Source of the DNA: an uncultured Selenomonadales bacterium
GTDB taxonomy: Bacteria; Bacillota; Negativicutes; Selenomonadales; Selenomonadaceae
DNA length: 9,616 nt
NCBI GenBank assembly: GCA_946547205.1
Contig: CAMNPA010000022.1
Location: 1-9,616 of the forward strand
Direction of reading: 5' to 3'
The notes beneath the pieces were generated by a model. It was not told the DNA's origin. It did no database searches and was given only the letters and a program-made list of their open reading frames with translations. Positions 1 to 5,653 of this stretch are shown one piece after another (position 1 is the first letter of the stretch; each line of letters opens with the position of its first letter). A program made the position numbers and the translations under genes.

Positions 1-957
1 AAAGCGATTGAAACTTTGCAGATTGAGGCGGCGGCGATTGAACATTTAATCCCGCGAATAGACGACGAATTTATTGCGGCGGTTGAAAGCATTATGAACT
101 GTCGCGGACGCGTGGTCGTGACCGGCATGGGAAAATCGGGACACATTGGCAGAAAAATCGCGGCGACTCTTGCATCAACCGGCACGCCGTCATTTTTCAT
201 GCACCCGGCAGAAGCTTATCACGGCGATTTGGGAATGGTGACCGAACGCGACATTGTGATTGCAATTTCAAACAGCGGCGAGTCTTCGGAGATTGTGAAC
301 ATTTTGCCCGTCGTGCGAAGAATCGGCGCGGAAATTATTGCAATGTGCGGCAAACGGTCTTCGACGCTCGGAAAGAACTGCGATTATTTCATCAACATCG
401 GCGTTGAACGCGAGGCTTGTCCGTTGGGACTTGCTCCTACTGCGTCGACGACTGCGACACTTGCAATGGGCGATGCTTTGGCGATGGCTTTGATGGACGA
501 GAAAAATTTTACGTCGAACGATTTTGCTCTGTTCCATCCAGGCGGCGCACTCGGCAGAAAACTTTTGCTGACCGTCGGCGACGTTATGCACAGCGGCAAC
601 GATAATCCGATTGTCAAAGTCGGTGCCACGGCTAAGGACGCGCTCTTTGAAATGACGGCTAAAGGTCTCGGCGCAGTTTCCGTCGTCGATGAGCAAAATA
701 AATTCGTCGGACTCGTCACGGACGGAATCATTCGGCGTGCATTGGAAAAGGAACGTTCTTTCATTGATGAACCTGTCGAACACATCATGTTCAAGGAGCC
801 GTTGATTATCAGCGCGGACAAATTGGCGGCGGCGGCGTTATCGGTTATGGAGAAACATAAACCGCGACCCGTGACCGTGTTGCCCGTCATTGACGAAAAA
901 AATTTTCCTGTCGGCATGATTCACTTAACAGACTTGTTGCGTCAAGGAGTGGTTTGA
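1..957 (+). CDS. kdsD: D-arabinose 5-phosphate isomerase (KdsD/KpsF family), 5' end outside window
   Basis: Interconverts ribulose 5-phosphate and arabinose 5-phosphate, the first committed step to Kdo, in the cytoplasm. The frame is open from the first base, so the true start lies upstream; 318 codons are visible, close to the usual length of about 320-330, so only a few residues are missing. Numbering from the first visible codon, the SIS sugar-isomerase domain has GMGKSGHIG at 42-50, HPAEAYHGDLGM at 68-79 and SNSGES at 90-95, with HPGGALGRKL near 179. Two CBS domains follow (about 190-247 and 258-316), the first with GLVTDGIIRRALE. The TTG at 16 is an in-frame codon inside the protein and has no obvious Shine-Dalgarno. 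The stop abuts the kdsC start codon directly, with no spacer, and kdsC is the next-but-one enzyme of the same pathway, which supports the call over a generic GutQ-type isomerase. Confidence 0.94.
   Translation, partial: KAIETLQIEAAAIEHLIPRIDDEFIAAVESIMNCRGRVVVTGMGKSGHIGRKIAATLASTGTPSFFMHPAEAYHGDLGMVTERDIVIAISNSGESSEIVNILPVVRRIGAEIIAMCGKRSSTLGKNCDYFINIGVEREACPLGLAPTASTTATLAMGDALAMALMDEKNFTSNDFALFHPGGALGRKLLLTVGDVMHSGNDNPIVKVGATAKDALFEMTAKGLGAVSVVDEQNKFVGLVTDGIIRRALEKERSFIDEPVEHIMFKEPLIISADKLAAAALSVMEKHKPRPVTVLPVIDEKNFPVGMIHLTDLLRQGVV
944..949 (+). promoter_or_regulatory. Shine-Dalgarno of kdsC inside the kdsD 3' end
   Basis: AAGGAG lies 8 nt before the ATG at 958 and is embedded in the last codons of kdsD. 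This supports the 958 start and translation from a shared mRNA. Confidence 0.75.
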
Positions 958-1530
958 ATGAAAATTTCGGGCGACGCTCTCGATCGGGCGCAACGTGTCA
1001 AACTGATAATCTTCGACGTGGACGGCGTTTTGACTGACGGCGGAATTTATCACGGTGCGAACGGCGAATTGTTCAAACGTTTTCATTGCCGCGACGGTTT
1101 CGGAATAACGCTTGCTCACTCGTGCGGCTTGAAGACCGCGATAATCACGGGCAGGACTTCGCAGATGACTTCCTATCGTGCCGCCGAATTAAAAATTTCC
1201 GCCGTCATGCAAGGGCAGATGAACAAACGCGACGCTTACAAAAAAATCAAGGCGCAATTCGATTTGACGGACGACGAGATTTGCTACGTTGCCGATGACG
1301 TGATTGACTTGCCTGTTTTCGTGCAGGTTGGCTTTCGTGCGGCTGTCGGCGATGCTGCTCCTGAAGTCATTGAACGCGCTCATTTCGTCGCAAATAATTT
1401 CGGCGGGCACGGTGCAGTTCGCGAAGTCGCAGAATTTATTTTGAAGGCAAAAGGATTTTGGCAGGCGATTATCGAACGCTACAGCGCGCCAGAATTCGAC
1501 GACAAAGAATTGACTGCGATGAATCAATAA
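958..1530 (+). CDS. kdsC: 3-deoxy-D-manno-octulosonate 8-phosphate phosphatase (KdsC)
   Basis: HAD-superfamily C0-type phosphatase, 190 aa, that hydrolyses Kdo-8-phosphate to Kdo in the cytoplasm. HAD motif I is DVDGVLTD (nucleophile D20, acid/base D22), motif II is the Thr of IITGR (T64), motif III Lys is K90 in QMNKRD, and motif IV is DDVIDL (D113, D114, D117). The lack of a large cap domain and the length of about 190 aa match KdsC rather than larger HAD enzymes. Motif IV reads YVADDVIDLPVF, whereas the family usually has a Gly before the two Asp and often an Asn before the third; the metal-binding acids themselves are kept. The start is ATG immediately after the kdsD stop, preceded by AAGGAG. 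About 30 C-terminal residues after the HAD core end in an acidic tail. A 17-bp gap separates it from lpxL. Confidence 0.94.
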   Translation: MKISGDALDRAQRVKLIIFDVDGVLTDGGIYHGANGELFKRFHCRDGFGITLAHSCGLKTAIITGRTSQMTSYRAAELKISAVMQGQMNKRDAYKKIKAQFDLTDDEICYVADDVIDLPVFVQVGFRAAVGDAAPEVIERAHFVANNFGGHGAVREVAEFILKAKGFWQAIIERYSAPEFDDKELTAMNQ

Positions 1531-1537
1531 AATTTTC

Positions 1538-1542
1538 GGAGG
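1538..1542 (+). promoter_or_regulatory. Shine-Dalgarno that fixes the lpxL start
   Basis: GGAGG sits 5 nt before the ATG at 1548. The frame is open further upstream to 1458, but that extension lies inside kdsC and has no comparable site, so 1548 is the start. Confidence 0.8.
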
Positions 1543-1547
1543 AAACA

Positions 1548-2474
1548 ATGCTTTACAACACGCTGATGCTTATGAGCAGATTAATCCGGCTCCTGCCCTA
1601 CGACGCGCTTTTGGCTTTGGGACGAGTGCTGGGCAATTTGTATTACCTGCTCATCAGGAAACAGCGTGAACGTGCGGTGGCGCAAATGATGCCCGCGCTT
1701 GAAATTTCGGAATCGGAGGCACGTCGGCTTGTCAAAGAGTCGTTCGTTAATTTGGCTCGCAACGTCCTGGATATTTTTTACATGCCGAACCTCAACGAGA
1801 AAAATTTGTCGCAGTACATTGAAATTGATCACCTTGAACGCATGAAGGCGGCTCTTGACGAAGACAACGGCGTCGTGGTTTTAACGGGACATATCGGCAC
1901 GTGGGAATGGTTAAGCGCGGCTTTCACGTTGAACGGGCTGCCCGTCACTGCCATTGCCAAACTTCAACCTAATGCCGAATATTCTCGTGTGCTTGACGAT
2001 TTGCGCAAGACGATTCGCGTAGAAATTTTCAATCGCGGCACCAACGAATTGCGCGCGGCAGGTCGTGCACTCAAGGACGGAAAAATTCTCGGCTTTCTCG
2101 CTGACCAAGACGCCGGGCCCGGCGGTGCGTTCATAAAATTTTTGGGCAAGGTCGCATCAACACCTTTAGGCCCGGCAGTTTTCGCACGACGTTTTAACGC
2201 GCCCGTTGTTCCCGCATTTATTCTGCGCAAGGAAAATGGTCGGCACCTCGTCAAAATCGGAGAGCCAATGCATTTTGAAGACACCGGCGACACCGACGCT
2301 GACCTTTTGCGTTTCACCGAAGAGATGACAAAAATTTTGGAGAACGTCATTCGCGAAAATCCTACGCAGTGGCTGTGGTTTCAAAAGCGTTGGAATACGC
2401 CGCCCGAAATGAAAAAGACCAACAAGCATCACACCGCTAGAGCACGCAGAAAATCTTCGGAGGACGACACATGA
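1548..2474 (+). CDS. lpxL: Lipid A biosynthesis acyltransferase (LpxL/HtrB/LpxM family)
   Basis: 308-aa membrane-associated acyltransferase that adds a secondary acyl chain to Kdo-lipid A precursor on the cytoplasmic face of the inner membrane. A hydrophobic N-terminus (about residues 1-36) would anchor it. The catalytic HX4E motif is H115 and E120 in GHIGTWEW. The family block ADQDAGPGG (185-193) leads into a segment with FLGKVASTPLG (198-208), and the typical C-terminal NPTQWLWFQKRW is at 271-282. Whether it acts as LpxL or LpxM cannot be told from sequence alone. After the family core there is a basic then acidic tail (about 286-308). Codons 269-308 lie in the first, partial copy of the 176-bp repeat, so the protein end is shared with the downstream mini-ORFs. 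Its TGA overlaps the next ATG (ATGA). Confidence 0.9.
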   Translation: MLYNTLMLMSRLIRLLPYDALLALGRVLGNLYYLLIRKQRERAVAQMMPALEISESEARRLVKESFVNLARNVLDIFYMPNLNEKNLSQYIEIDHLERMKAALDEDNGVVVLTGHIGTWEWLSAAFTLNGLPVTAIAKLQPNAEYSRVLDDLRKTIRVEIFNRGTNELRAAGRALKDGKILGFLADQDAGPGGAFIKFLGKVASTPLGPAVFARRFNAPVVPAFILRKENGRHLVKIGEPMHFEDTGDTDADLLRFTEEMTKILENVIRENPTQWLWFQKRWNTPPEMKKTNKHHTARARRKSSEDDT

Positions 2475-2650
2475 GCACGCAGGAAAAACTTTCGGCAGAC
2501 ACCGACGCTTATCTCCTGCGTTTCACCGGCGAAAATCCTACGCAGTGGCTGTGGTTTCAAAAGCGTTGGAATACGCCGCCCGAAATGAAAAAGACCAACA
2601 AGCATCACACCGCTAGAGCACGCAGAAAATCTTCGGAGGACGACACATGA
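2471..2650 (+). CDS. Chimeric 59-aa mini-ORF, copy 1 (LptC-like start fused to LpxL C-terminus)
   Basis: Not a recognised gene. An ATG overlapping the lpxL stop (ATGA) opens a 59-codon frame, preceded by GGAGG at 2459-2463, 7 nt from the start. Residues 1-9 (MSTQEKLSA) resemble the LptC N-terminus (MSTRGKILA). Residues 10-19 match LpxL 248-257 with one difference. LpxL residues 258-269 are replaced by a single Gly, and residues 21-59 are identical to LpxL 270-308. It lacks the acyltransferase catalytic region and the LptC membrane helix. It could be a translated by-product that keeps ribosomes moving from lpxL to lptC, a small protein with its own role, or duplication debris. The frame and signals are clear; expression and function are unknown. 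Confidence 0.5.
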   Translation: MSTQEKLSADTDAYLLRFTGENPTQWLWFQKRWNTPPEMKKTNKHHTARARRKSSEDDT

Positions 2651-2826
2651 GCACGCAGGAAAAACTTTCGGCAGACACCGACGCTTATCTCCTGCGTTTC
2701 ACCGGCGAAAATCCTACGCAGTGGCTGTGGTTTCAAAAGCGTTGGAATACGCCGCCCGAAATGAAAAAGACCAACAAGCATCACACCGCTAGAGCACGCA
2801 GAAAATCTTCGGAGGACGACACATGA
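2647..2826 (+). CDS. Chimeric 59-aa mini-ORF, copy 2 (identical to copy 1)
   Basis: Identical in sequence to the preceding mini-ORF but in another frame, because the unit is 176 bp. It starts on the ATGA that ends copy 1 and ends on the ATGA that starts lptC. Its Shine-Dalgarno GGAGG is at 2635-2639. Exact identity with copy 1 implies a recent duplication or homogenisation. The peptide has a Trp-rich stretch (QWLWFQKRW, residues 25-33), a basic region (about 40-53) and an acidic end, all inherited from the LpxL C-terminus. No domain can be assigned. Confidence 0.48.
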   Translation: MSTQEKLSADTDAYLLRFTGENPTQWLWFQKRWNTPPEMKKTNKHHTARARRKSSEDDT

Positions 2827-3395
2827 GCACACGCGGAAAAATTTTGGCAGCAATAGTCGTGATTCTTTTTGTGTGCTTAATCGTTTGGGTTGTGCGCACG
2901 ACGCCCGACACTCCGCCGCCGCTTGAGCAATTCAATCCGCCGACCGTCATGGAATATGAAGGCAACGTTCTCACCGAAGAAAAAGACGGCGTGATAATTT
3001 GGGAACTGTCTTGCGACAAAATGCGCGTCGACTCAATCACGCAGAACGTTGAGCTTGACGGCATCAAGGCAAAATTTTTTCAGAACGACGAAGAAAAATC
3101 TTGGGAGCTCACGGCGAAAACAGGCGTCTATTATCAGAGCGAAGGCGTAATCCACGTCGAAGGCGATGTTGTCGTCACGAACAACGAAGGCGCGAATTTG
3201 CAGAGCGATCAACTTGAATGGCTGTCCGAAGAAGAAAAACTTATCGCCACGGGCAACGTCCGCATTGTCAAGGATGATATACGCGCGTTCGGCGATACTG
3301 CCTATTCAAACGACAACTTTCAACATTTCGGGCTGCTCGGTCACGCAAAAATTTTGAAGGGCGTTAAAGACGATGAGCCGACTTCCAATCAATAA
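2823..3395 (+). CDS. lptC: LPS export system protein LptC
   Basis: 190-aa bitopic inner-membrane protein of the Lpt bridge that receives LPS from LptB/LptF/G and passes it to LptA. One transmembrane helix at about 7-24 (ILAAIVVILFVCLIVWVV) is followed by a Pro-rich linker (27-34) and a periplasmic beta-jellyroll domain, whose repeated pattern includes WELTAKTGVYYQSEGVIHVE, then LQSDQLEW and an ATGNVRIV strand. Length matches E. coli LptC (191 aa). The start is the ATG of ATGA overlapping the mini-ORF stop, with GGAGG at 2811-2815 supplied by the last repeat copy, so lptC translation now depends on repeat DNA. Neighbours lptA and lptB confirm the assignment. The gene ends 13 bp before lptA. 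Confidence 0.93.
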   Translation: MSTRGKILAAIVVILFVCLIVWVVRTTPDTPPPLEQFNPPTVMEYEGNVLTEEKDGVIIWELSCDKMRVDSITQNVELDGIKAKFFQNDEEKSWELTAKTGVYYQSEGVIHVEGDVVVTNNEGANLQSDQLEWLSEEEKLIATGNVRIVKDDIRAFGDTAYSNDNFQHFGLLGHAKILKGVKDDEPTSNQ

Positions 3396-3401
3396 AGGTG
3401 G
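3394..3401 (+). promoter_or_regulatory. Shine-Dalgarno that decides the lptA start
   Basis: AAAGGTGG ends 7 nt before the ATG at 3409. The earlier in-frame ATG at 3373 overlaps the lptC end and would put a hydrophilic leader in front of an otherwise normal signal peptide, so 3409 is preferred. Confidence 0.7.
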
Positions 3402-3408
3402 TTTTGAA

Positions 3409-4425
3409 ATGACGACGATAAAAAAAATCTGCGCGGCGTGTGCGGCGGCAATGTTAATCAGTTCGGCGGCAATGGCGGCTGAAAATGACAGTGAGCCTTC
3501 GGAAGTGAACGCTGATGCCATTGAATACGACATGAAAACCGAACGCGTCACTGCAACCGGCGGCGTCAAGATAAAGCACGGCAAAGAACCTTCCGCATTG
3601 AACGCCGATACCGTTGATTACGACATGAAAAGCGGACTCGTCACGGCGGTCGGCAACGTCCTTTTAACGCACGGGCTGACTAAGGCGACGGGACTTCACG
3701 CGATGTTTAACGTCAACACGAAAGAGGCTCATCTAATCGGCAACGTGATTGTCGTGCGCGAAGACATGCGAATCACCTGCGACGCTTTGGCGAGTGACGG
3801 GCAAGAGCAAATGTTCGCGGACGGAAATGTTATCGCGACGCAAACCGTTGCTCCAGGCGAAAAATATCCTGACGGCGACACGCGCACTTTCACCGGCGAC
3901 CACATCGATTATTTTCCGAATGACCGCAAACACGTCGTCATTCCTAACGGCGGACTTGTCAAGAGCGAAGTCGAAGGAACTTTCACGGCGGATCAAATGG
4001 AAGGTTGGATTGACGATGAACACTACGTCGGCAACGGCAACGCGCATTTAGTCAGTCTCACTCGCAATTTGGAAGCAGGCGGCGATAAAGTCGACTACAG
4101 CGGCAAAGAAGAGGGCAAAGCTGTTTTGAGCGGCAACGCGTGGGCTTTTCAAGACAACAACACCATTCGCGGCAACAGATTGACCGTTTATCTTGCCGAC
4201 GACGAGAAATTGAAAGTGACCGACGCTGAACCTGCCAAACCTAACGTCACGCTTGAAGAGTTCAACAAAGCTTTCGAGGCAACCAAAAATTCTAAACCTG
4301 CTCCGAAAAAATCTGACACCGATAAACCTGCAAAAGATACGGCTGCCGAAACTAAACCTGCCGACGAGACCATTACCATTGACCCTGCAAAAAAATCAGA
4401 CGAGGCATCCGGCAATGAATCTTGA
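3409..4425 (+). CDS. lptA: LPS transport periplasmic protein LptA (long OstA-type)
   Basis: Periplasmic bridge protein that carries LPS between LptC and the outer membrane. A signal peptide (residues 1-23) with Lys at 5-6, a hydrophobic core and a likely cleavage after AMA is followed by OstA/LptA beta-jellyroll repeats. Two adjacent rungs are clearly related with a 31-residue offset: VNADAIEYDMKTERVTATGG (from 33) and LNADTVDYDMKSGLVTAVGN (from 64). Further rungs include the blocks IRGNRLTVYL and KVDYSGKEEGKAVLSGNAWA. At 338 aa it is much longer than E. coli LptA (185 aa), which suggests extra rungs. The last 60 or so residues are a hydrophilic Lys/Pro/Asp/Thr-rich tail with recurring KPA words, probably disordered. 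It overlaps lptB by 11 bp. Confidence 0.9.
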   Translation: MTTIKKICAACAAAMLISSAAMAAENDSEPSEVNADAIEYDMKTERVTATGGVKIKHGKEPSALNADTVDYDMKSGLVTAVGNVLLTHGLTKATGLHAMFNVNTKEAHLIGNVIVVREDMRITCDALASDGQEQMFADGNVIATQTVAPGEKYPDGDTRTFTGDHIDYFPNDRKHVVIPNGGLVKSEVEGTFTADQMEGWIDDEHYVGNGNAHLVSLTRNLEAGGDKVDYSGKEEGKAVLSGNAWAFQDNNTIRGNRLTVYLADDEKLKVTDAEPAKPNVTLEEFNKAFEATKNSKPAPKKSDTDKPAKDTAAETKPADETITIDPAKKSDEASGNES

Positions 4426-5134
4426 AGCGCGTGATTTAGTTAAAGCGTTCAAAGGTCGTACCGTCGTCAATAAAGTGTCGCTCAAAGTTGAGACGGGCGA
4501 AATTGTCGGACTGCTTGGGCCAAACGGCGCGGGCAAGACGACTTCCTTTTACATGATGGTCGGGCTTGAACGTCCCGATTCGGGCAACGTCTTTGTTTCG
4601 GACGTGAACATTTCGCATTTGCCGATGTATCGTCGCGCGGAATTGGGTATAAGCTATCTCACGCAGGAAGCGTCGATTTTCCGCAAGCTGACCGTCGAAG
4701 AAAACATCATGGCGATTCTTGAGACGTTGAAATTAAACAAAGCCGAACGCGTCAAGAAACTTGATGAGCTGTTGGAAGAATTCAGCATACGTCACGTTTC
4801 AAAACGCAAGGGCACAGAACTTTCCGGCGGCGAACGTCGTCGCGTGGAAATTGCCCGTTGTCTTGCTCTTGAGCCGAAATTTATTTTGCTTGACGAACCT
4901 TTTGCGGGCGTCGATCCGTTGGCAGTCGCTGACATTCAAGAAATCATAAAGTACCTAAAAGATCGCGGCATGGGAATTTTAATCACTGACCACAACGTCC
5001 GCGAGACCTTGCACATTGTTGACCGCGCCTATATTCTCAACGCCGGACAGATTTTGCTCGAAGGTTCCGCCGACGAAATTGCAACCAGCGACATTGCCAA
5101 AAAGTTTTATCTCGGCAGCAACTTCACATTGTAA
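4415..5134 (+). CDS. lptB: LPS export ABC transporter ATP-binding protein LptB
   Basis: 239-aa cytoplasmic ATPase that powers LPS extraction by the LptF/G permease. Walker A is GPNGAGKT (35-42), the Q-loop Gln is Q84 in YLTQEASIFRKLT, the ABC signature is LSGGE (136-140), Walker B is FILLDEP (D160, catalytic E161), and the switch His is H193 in ITDHN. The EASIFRKL and DEPFAGVDPLAVADIQ blocks are typical of LptB rather than of other ABC ATPases. The start at 4415 overlaps the lptA 3' end; upstream in-frame sequence is lptA read in another frame. A modest GAGG at 4402-4405 precedes it, so coupling to lptA translation is likely. The usual partner, the permease, is separated from it here by a toxin-antitoxin pair. 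Confidence 0.97.
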   Translation: MNLEARDLVKAFKGRTVVNKVSLKVETGEIVGLLGPNGAGKTTSFYMMVGLERPDSGNVFVSDVNISHLPMYRRAELGISYLTQEASIFRKLTVEENIMAILETLKLNKAERVKKLDELLEEFSIRHVSKRKGTELSGGERRRVEIARCLALEPKFILLDEPFAGVDPLAVADIQEIIKYLKDRGMGILITDHNVRETLHIVDRAYILNAGQILLEGSADEIATSDIAKKFYLGSNFTL

Positions 5135-5147
5135 AGGAGCGGTAAAG

Positions 5148-5366
5148 ATGGCTTTGATAACGGTGAACATAAACGACAAGGCGTTGGAAGTTCTCGAAGA
5201 CTACGCATCAGAAAAAGACATCAGCGTTTCAGAATTCATACGGCGTGCGGTGCTCGAAAAGCTCGAAGACATCGAAGACATTCGGGCGGCGGAAGAGGCT
5301 TACGCGGAATATTTGAAAAATCCCGTGACTGTCACTTGGACGGAGGCGTCGGCGAAGTGGGCGTAA
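5148..5366 (+). CDS. Type II antitoxin, RelB/ribbon-helix-helix-like
   Basis: 72-aa putative DNA-binding antitoxin that would neutralise the following toxin and repress the pair. The N-terminus is a short beta strand (ALITVNIND, residues 2-10) followed by two helices with the turn KDISVSEFIRRAVLEKLED, the ribbon-helix-helix pattern. The acidic C-terminal part, with EEAYAEYLKN, is the expected toxin-binding region. AAAGGAG (5133-5139) starts on the lptB stop and lies 8 nt before the ATG. The longer in-frame extension to 5016 is inside lptB and is rejected. The gene overlaps the toxin by 10 bp, a common antitoxin-toxin arrangement. RelB-family versus other RHH antitoxins cannot be settled by eye. 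Confidence 0.8.
   Translation: MALITVNINDKALEVLEDYASEKDISVSEFIRRAVLEKLEDIEDIRAAEEAYAEYLKNPVTVTWTEASAKWA
5342..5346 (+). promoter_or_regulatory. Shine-Dalgarno of the toxin inside the antitoxin gene
   Basis: GGAGG lies 10 nt before the GTG at 5357. It supports that start over the TTG at 5336, which has no such site. Confidence 0.6.
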
Positions 5367-5632
5367 AAAAATATTCGGTCGTGTTGTCGAAGAAAGCCGA
5401 AAAAATTTTAGATAAGCTTGACTCATCTGTTCGCAAAAGAATCAAGAAGTGGATTGATAAAAACCTTGAAGGTTGTGAAAATCCTCGGCGGCGCGGCAAA
5501 CCGTTGGAAGGAGAACTCAAAGACTTGTGGCGGTATCGCGTCGGAGATTATCGAATCATTGCCGAAATTCAAGACGACAAAATTATAATTTTCGTCATCA
5601 ACGTGGACAAACGCAACGACATTTATAAATGA
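5357..5632 (+). CDS. Type II toxin, RelE/ParE superfamily
   Basis: 91-aa putative toxin of the RelE/ParE fold; RelE-like members cleave mRNA on the ribosome. The N-terminal two-helix part (residues 11-37) has the family pattern SKKAEKILDKLDSSVRKRI. It is followed by GKPLEGELKDLWRYRVGDYR (47-66), which holds the conserved Leu-Trp-Arg-Tyr-Arg and Tyr-Arg of the beta sheet, then a hydrophobic strand (76-83) and the C-terminal RNDIYK. Basic residues K48, R59, R61, R66 and R86 and Tyr90 are candidates for the RNA-binding or catalytic surface. The start is GTG with GGAGG upstream, overlapping the antitoxin stop by 10 bp. A 21-bp gap precedes the permease. Base composition looks like that of the neighbours, so there is no sign of very recent import. 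Confidence 0.82.
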   Translation: MGVKKYSVVLSKKAEKILDKLDSSVRKRIKKWIDKNLEGCENPRRRGKPLEGELKDLWRYRVGDYRIIAEIQDDKIIIFVINVDKRNDIYK

Positions 5633-5639
5633 GCGCGAC

Positions 5640-5645
5640 AAGGAG
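5640..5645 (+). promoter_or_regulatory. Shine-Dalgarno of the LptF/G gene
   Basis: AAGGAG lies in the short gap after the toxin stop, 8 nt before the ATG at 5654, so the permease has its own initiation signal and need not depend on toxin translation. Confidence 0.7.
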
Positions 5646-5653
5646 TAGATTGA

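Larger units (their letters stand above)
2353..2830 (+). repeat. 176-bp tandem repeat spanning lpxL 3' end to lptC start
   Basis: Period 176 bp, read directly: the word GAAAATCCTACGCAG recurs at 2355, 2531 and 2707. The array holds a partial first copy (2353-2470, 118 bp, within lpxL) and two full copies (2471-2646 and 2647-2822) that I find identical base for base; 8 bases of a further copy form the lptC start (2823-2830). Each copy carries GGAGG plus ATGA, that is, a ribosome binding site and an overlapping stop/start. Because 176 is not a multiple of three, each copy shifts frame and gives a chain of ORFs in three successive frames. The 118-bp core is identical in all three copies, whereas the flanks of the unit match lpxL (codons 248-257) and the lptC start only imperfectly (22 of 28 bases for the latter). 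Confidence 0.97.

Noticed and set aside
1458..1547. 30-codon N-terminal extension of LpxL
   Set aside because: It lies within kdsC in another frame, lacks a ribosome binding site, and the ATG at 1548 has GGAGG 5 nt upstream and begins the normal hydrophobic N-terminus.
2353..2830. CRISPR-like array
   Set aside because: Units of 176 bp are directly abutting with no variable spacers, and the units are coding; this is a tandem duplication.
2605..2853. Minus-strand ORF of 82 codons over the repeat
   Set aside because: It is the complement of the repeat and of the lpxL tail, has no recognisable domain, and opposes a clear plus-strand operon.
3409..3492. Lipobox in LptA (two Cys in the signal peptide)
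   Set aside because: The residues before each Cys do not fit a lipobox, and AMA before the mature start fits signal peptidase I.
4253..4414. 54-codon N-terminal extension of LptB
   Set aside because: This is lptA coding DNA read in another frame; LptB family proteins begin as the ATG at 4415 does.
5016..5147. 44-codon extension of the antitoxin
   Set aside because: It overlaps the lptB 3' end in another frame, and AAAGGAG supports the ATG at 5148.
5584..5589. TATAAT inside the toxin gene as a promoter for the LptF/G gene
   Set aside because: There is no TG extension and no credible -35 box at the right spacing; it falls in the AT-rich coding of a hydrophobic strand. Weak internal activity cannot be excluded.
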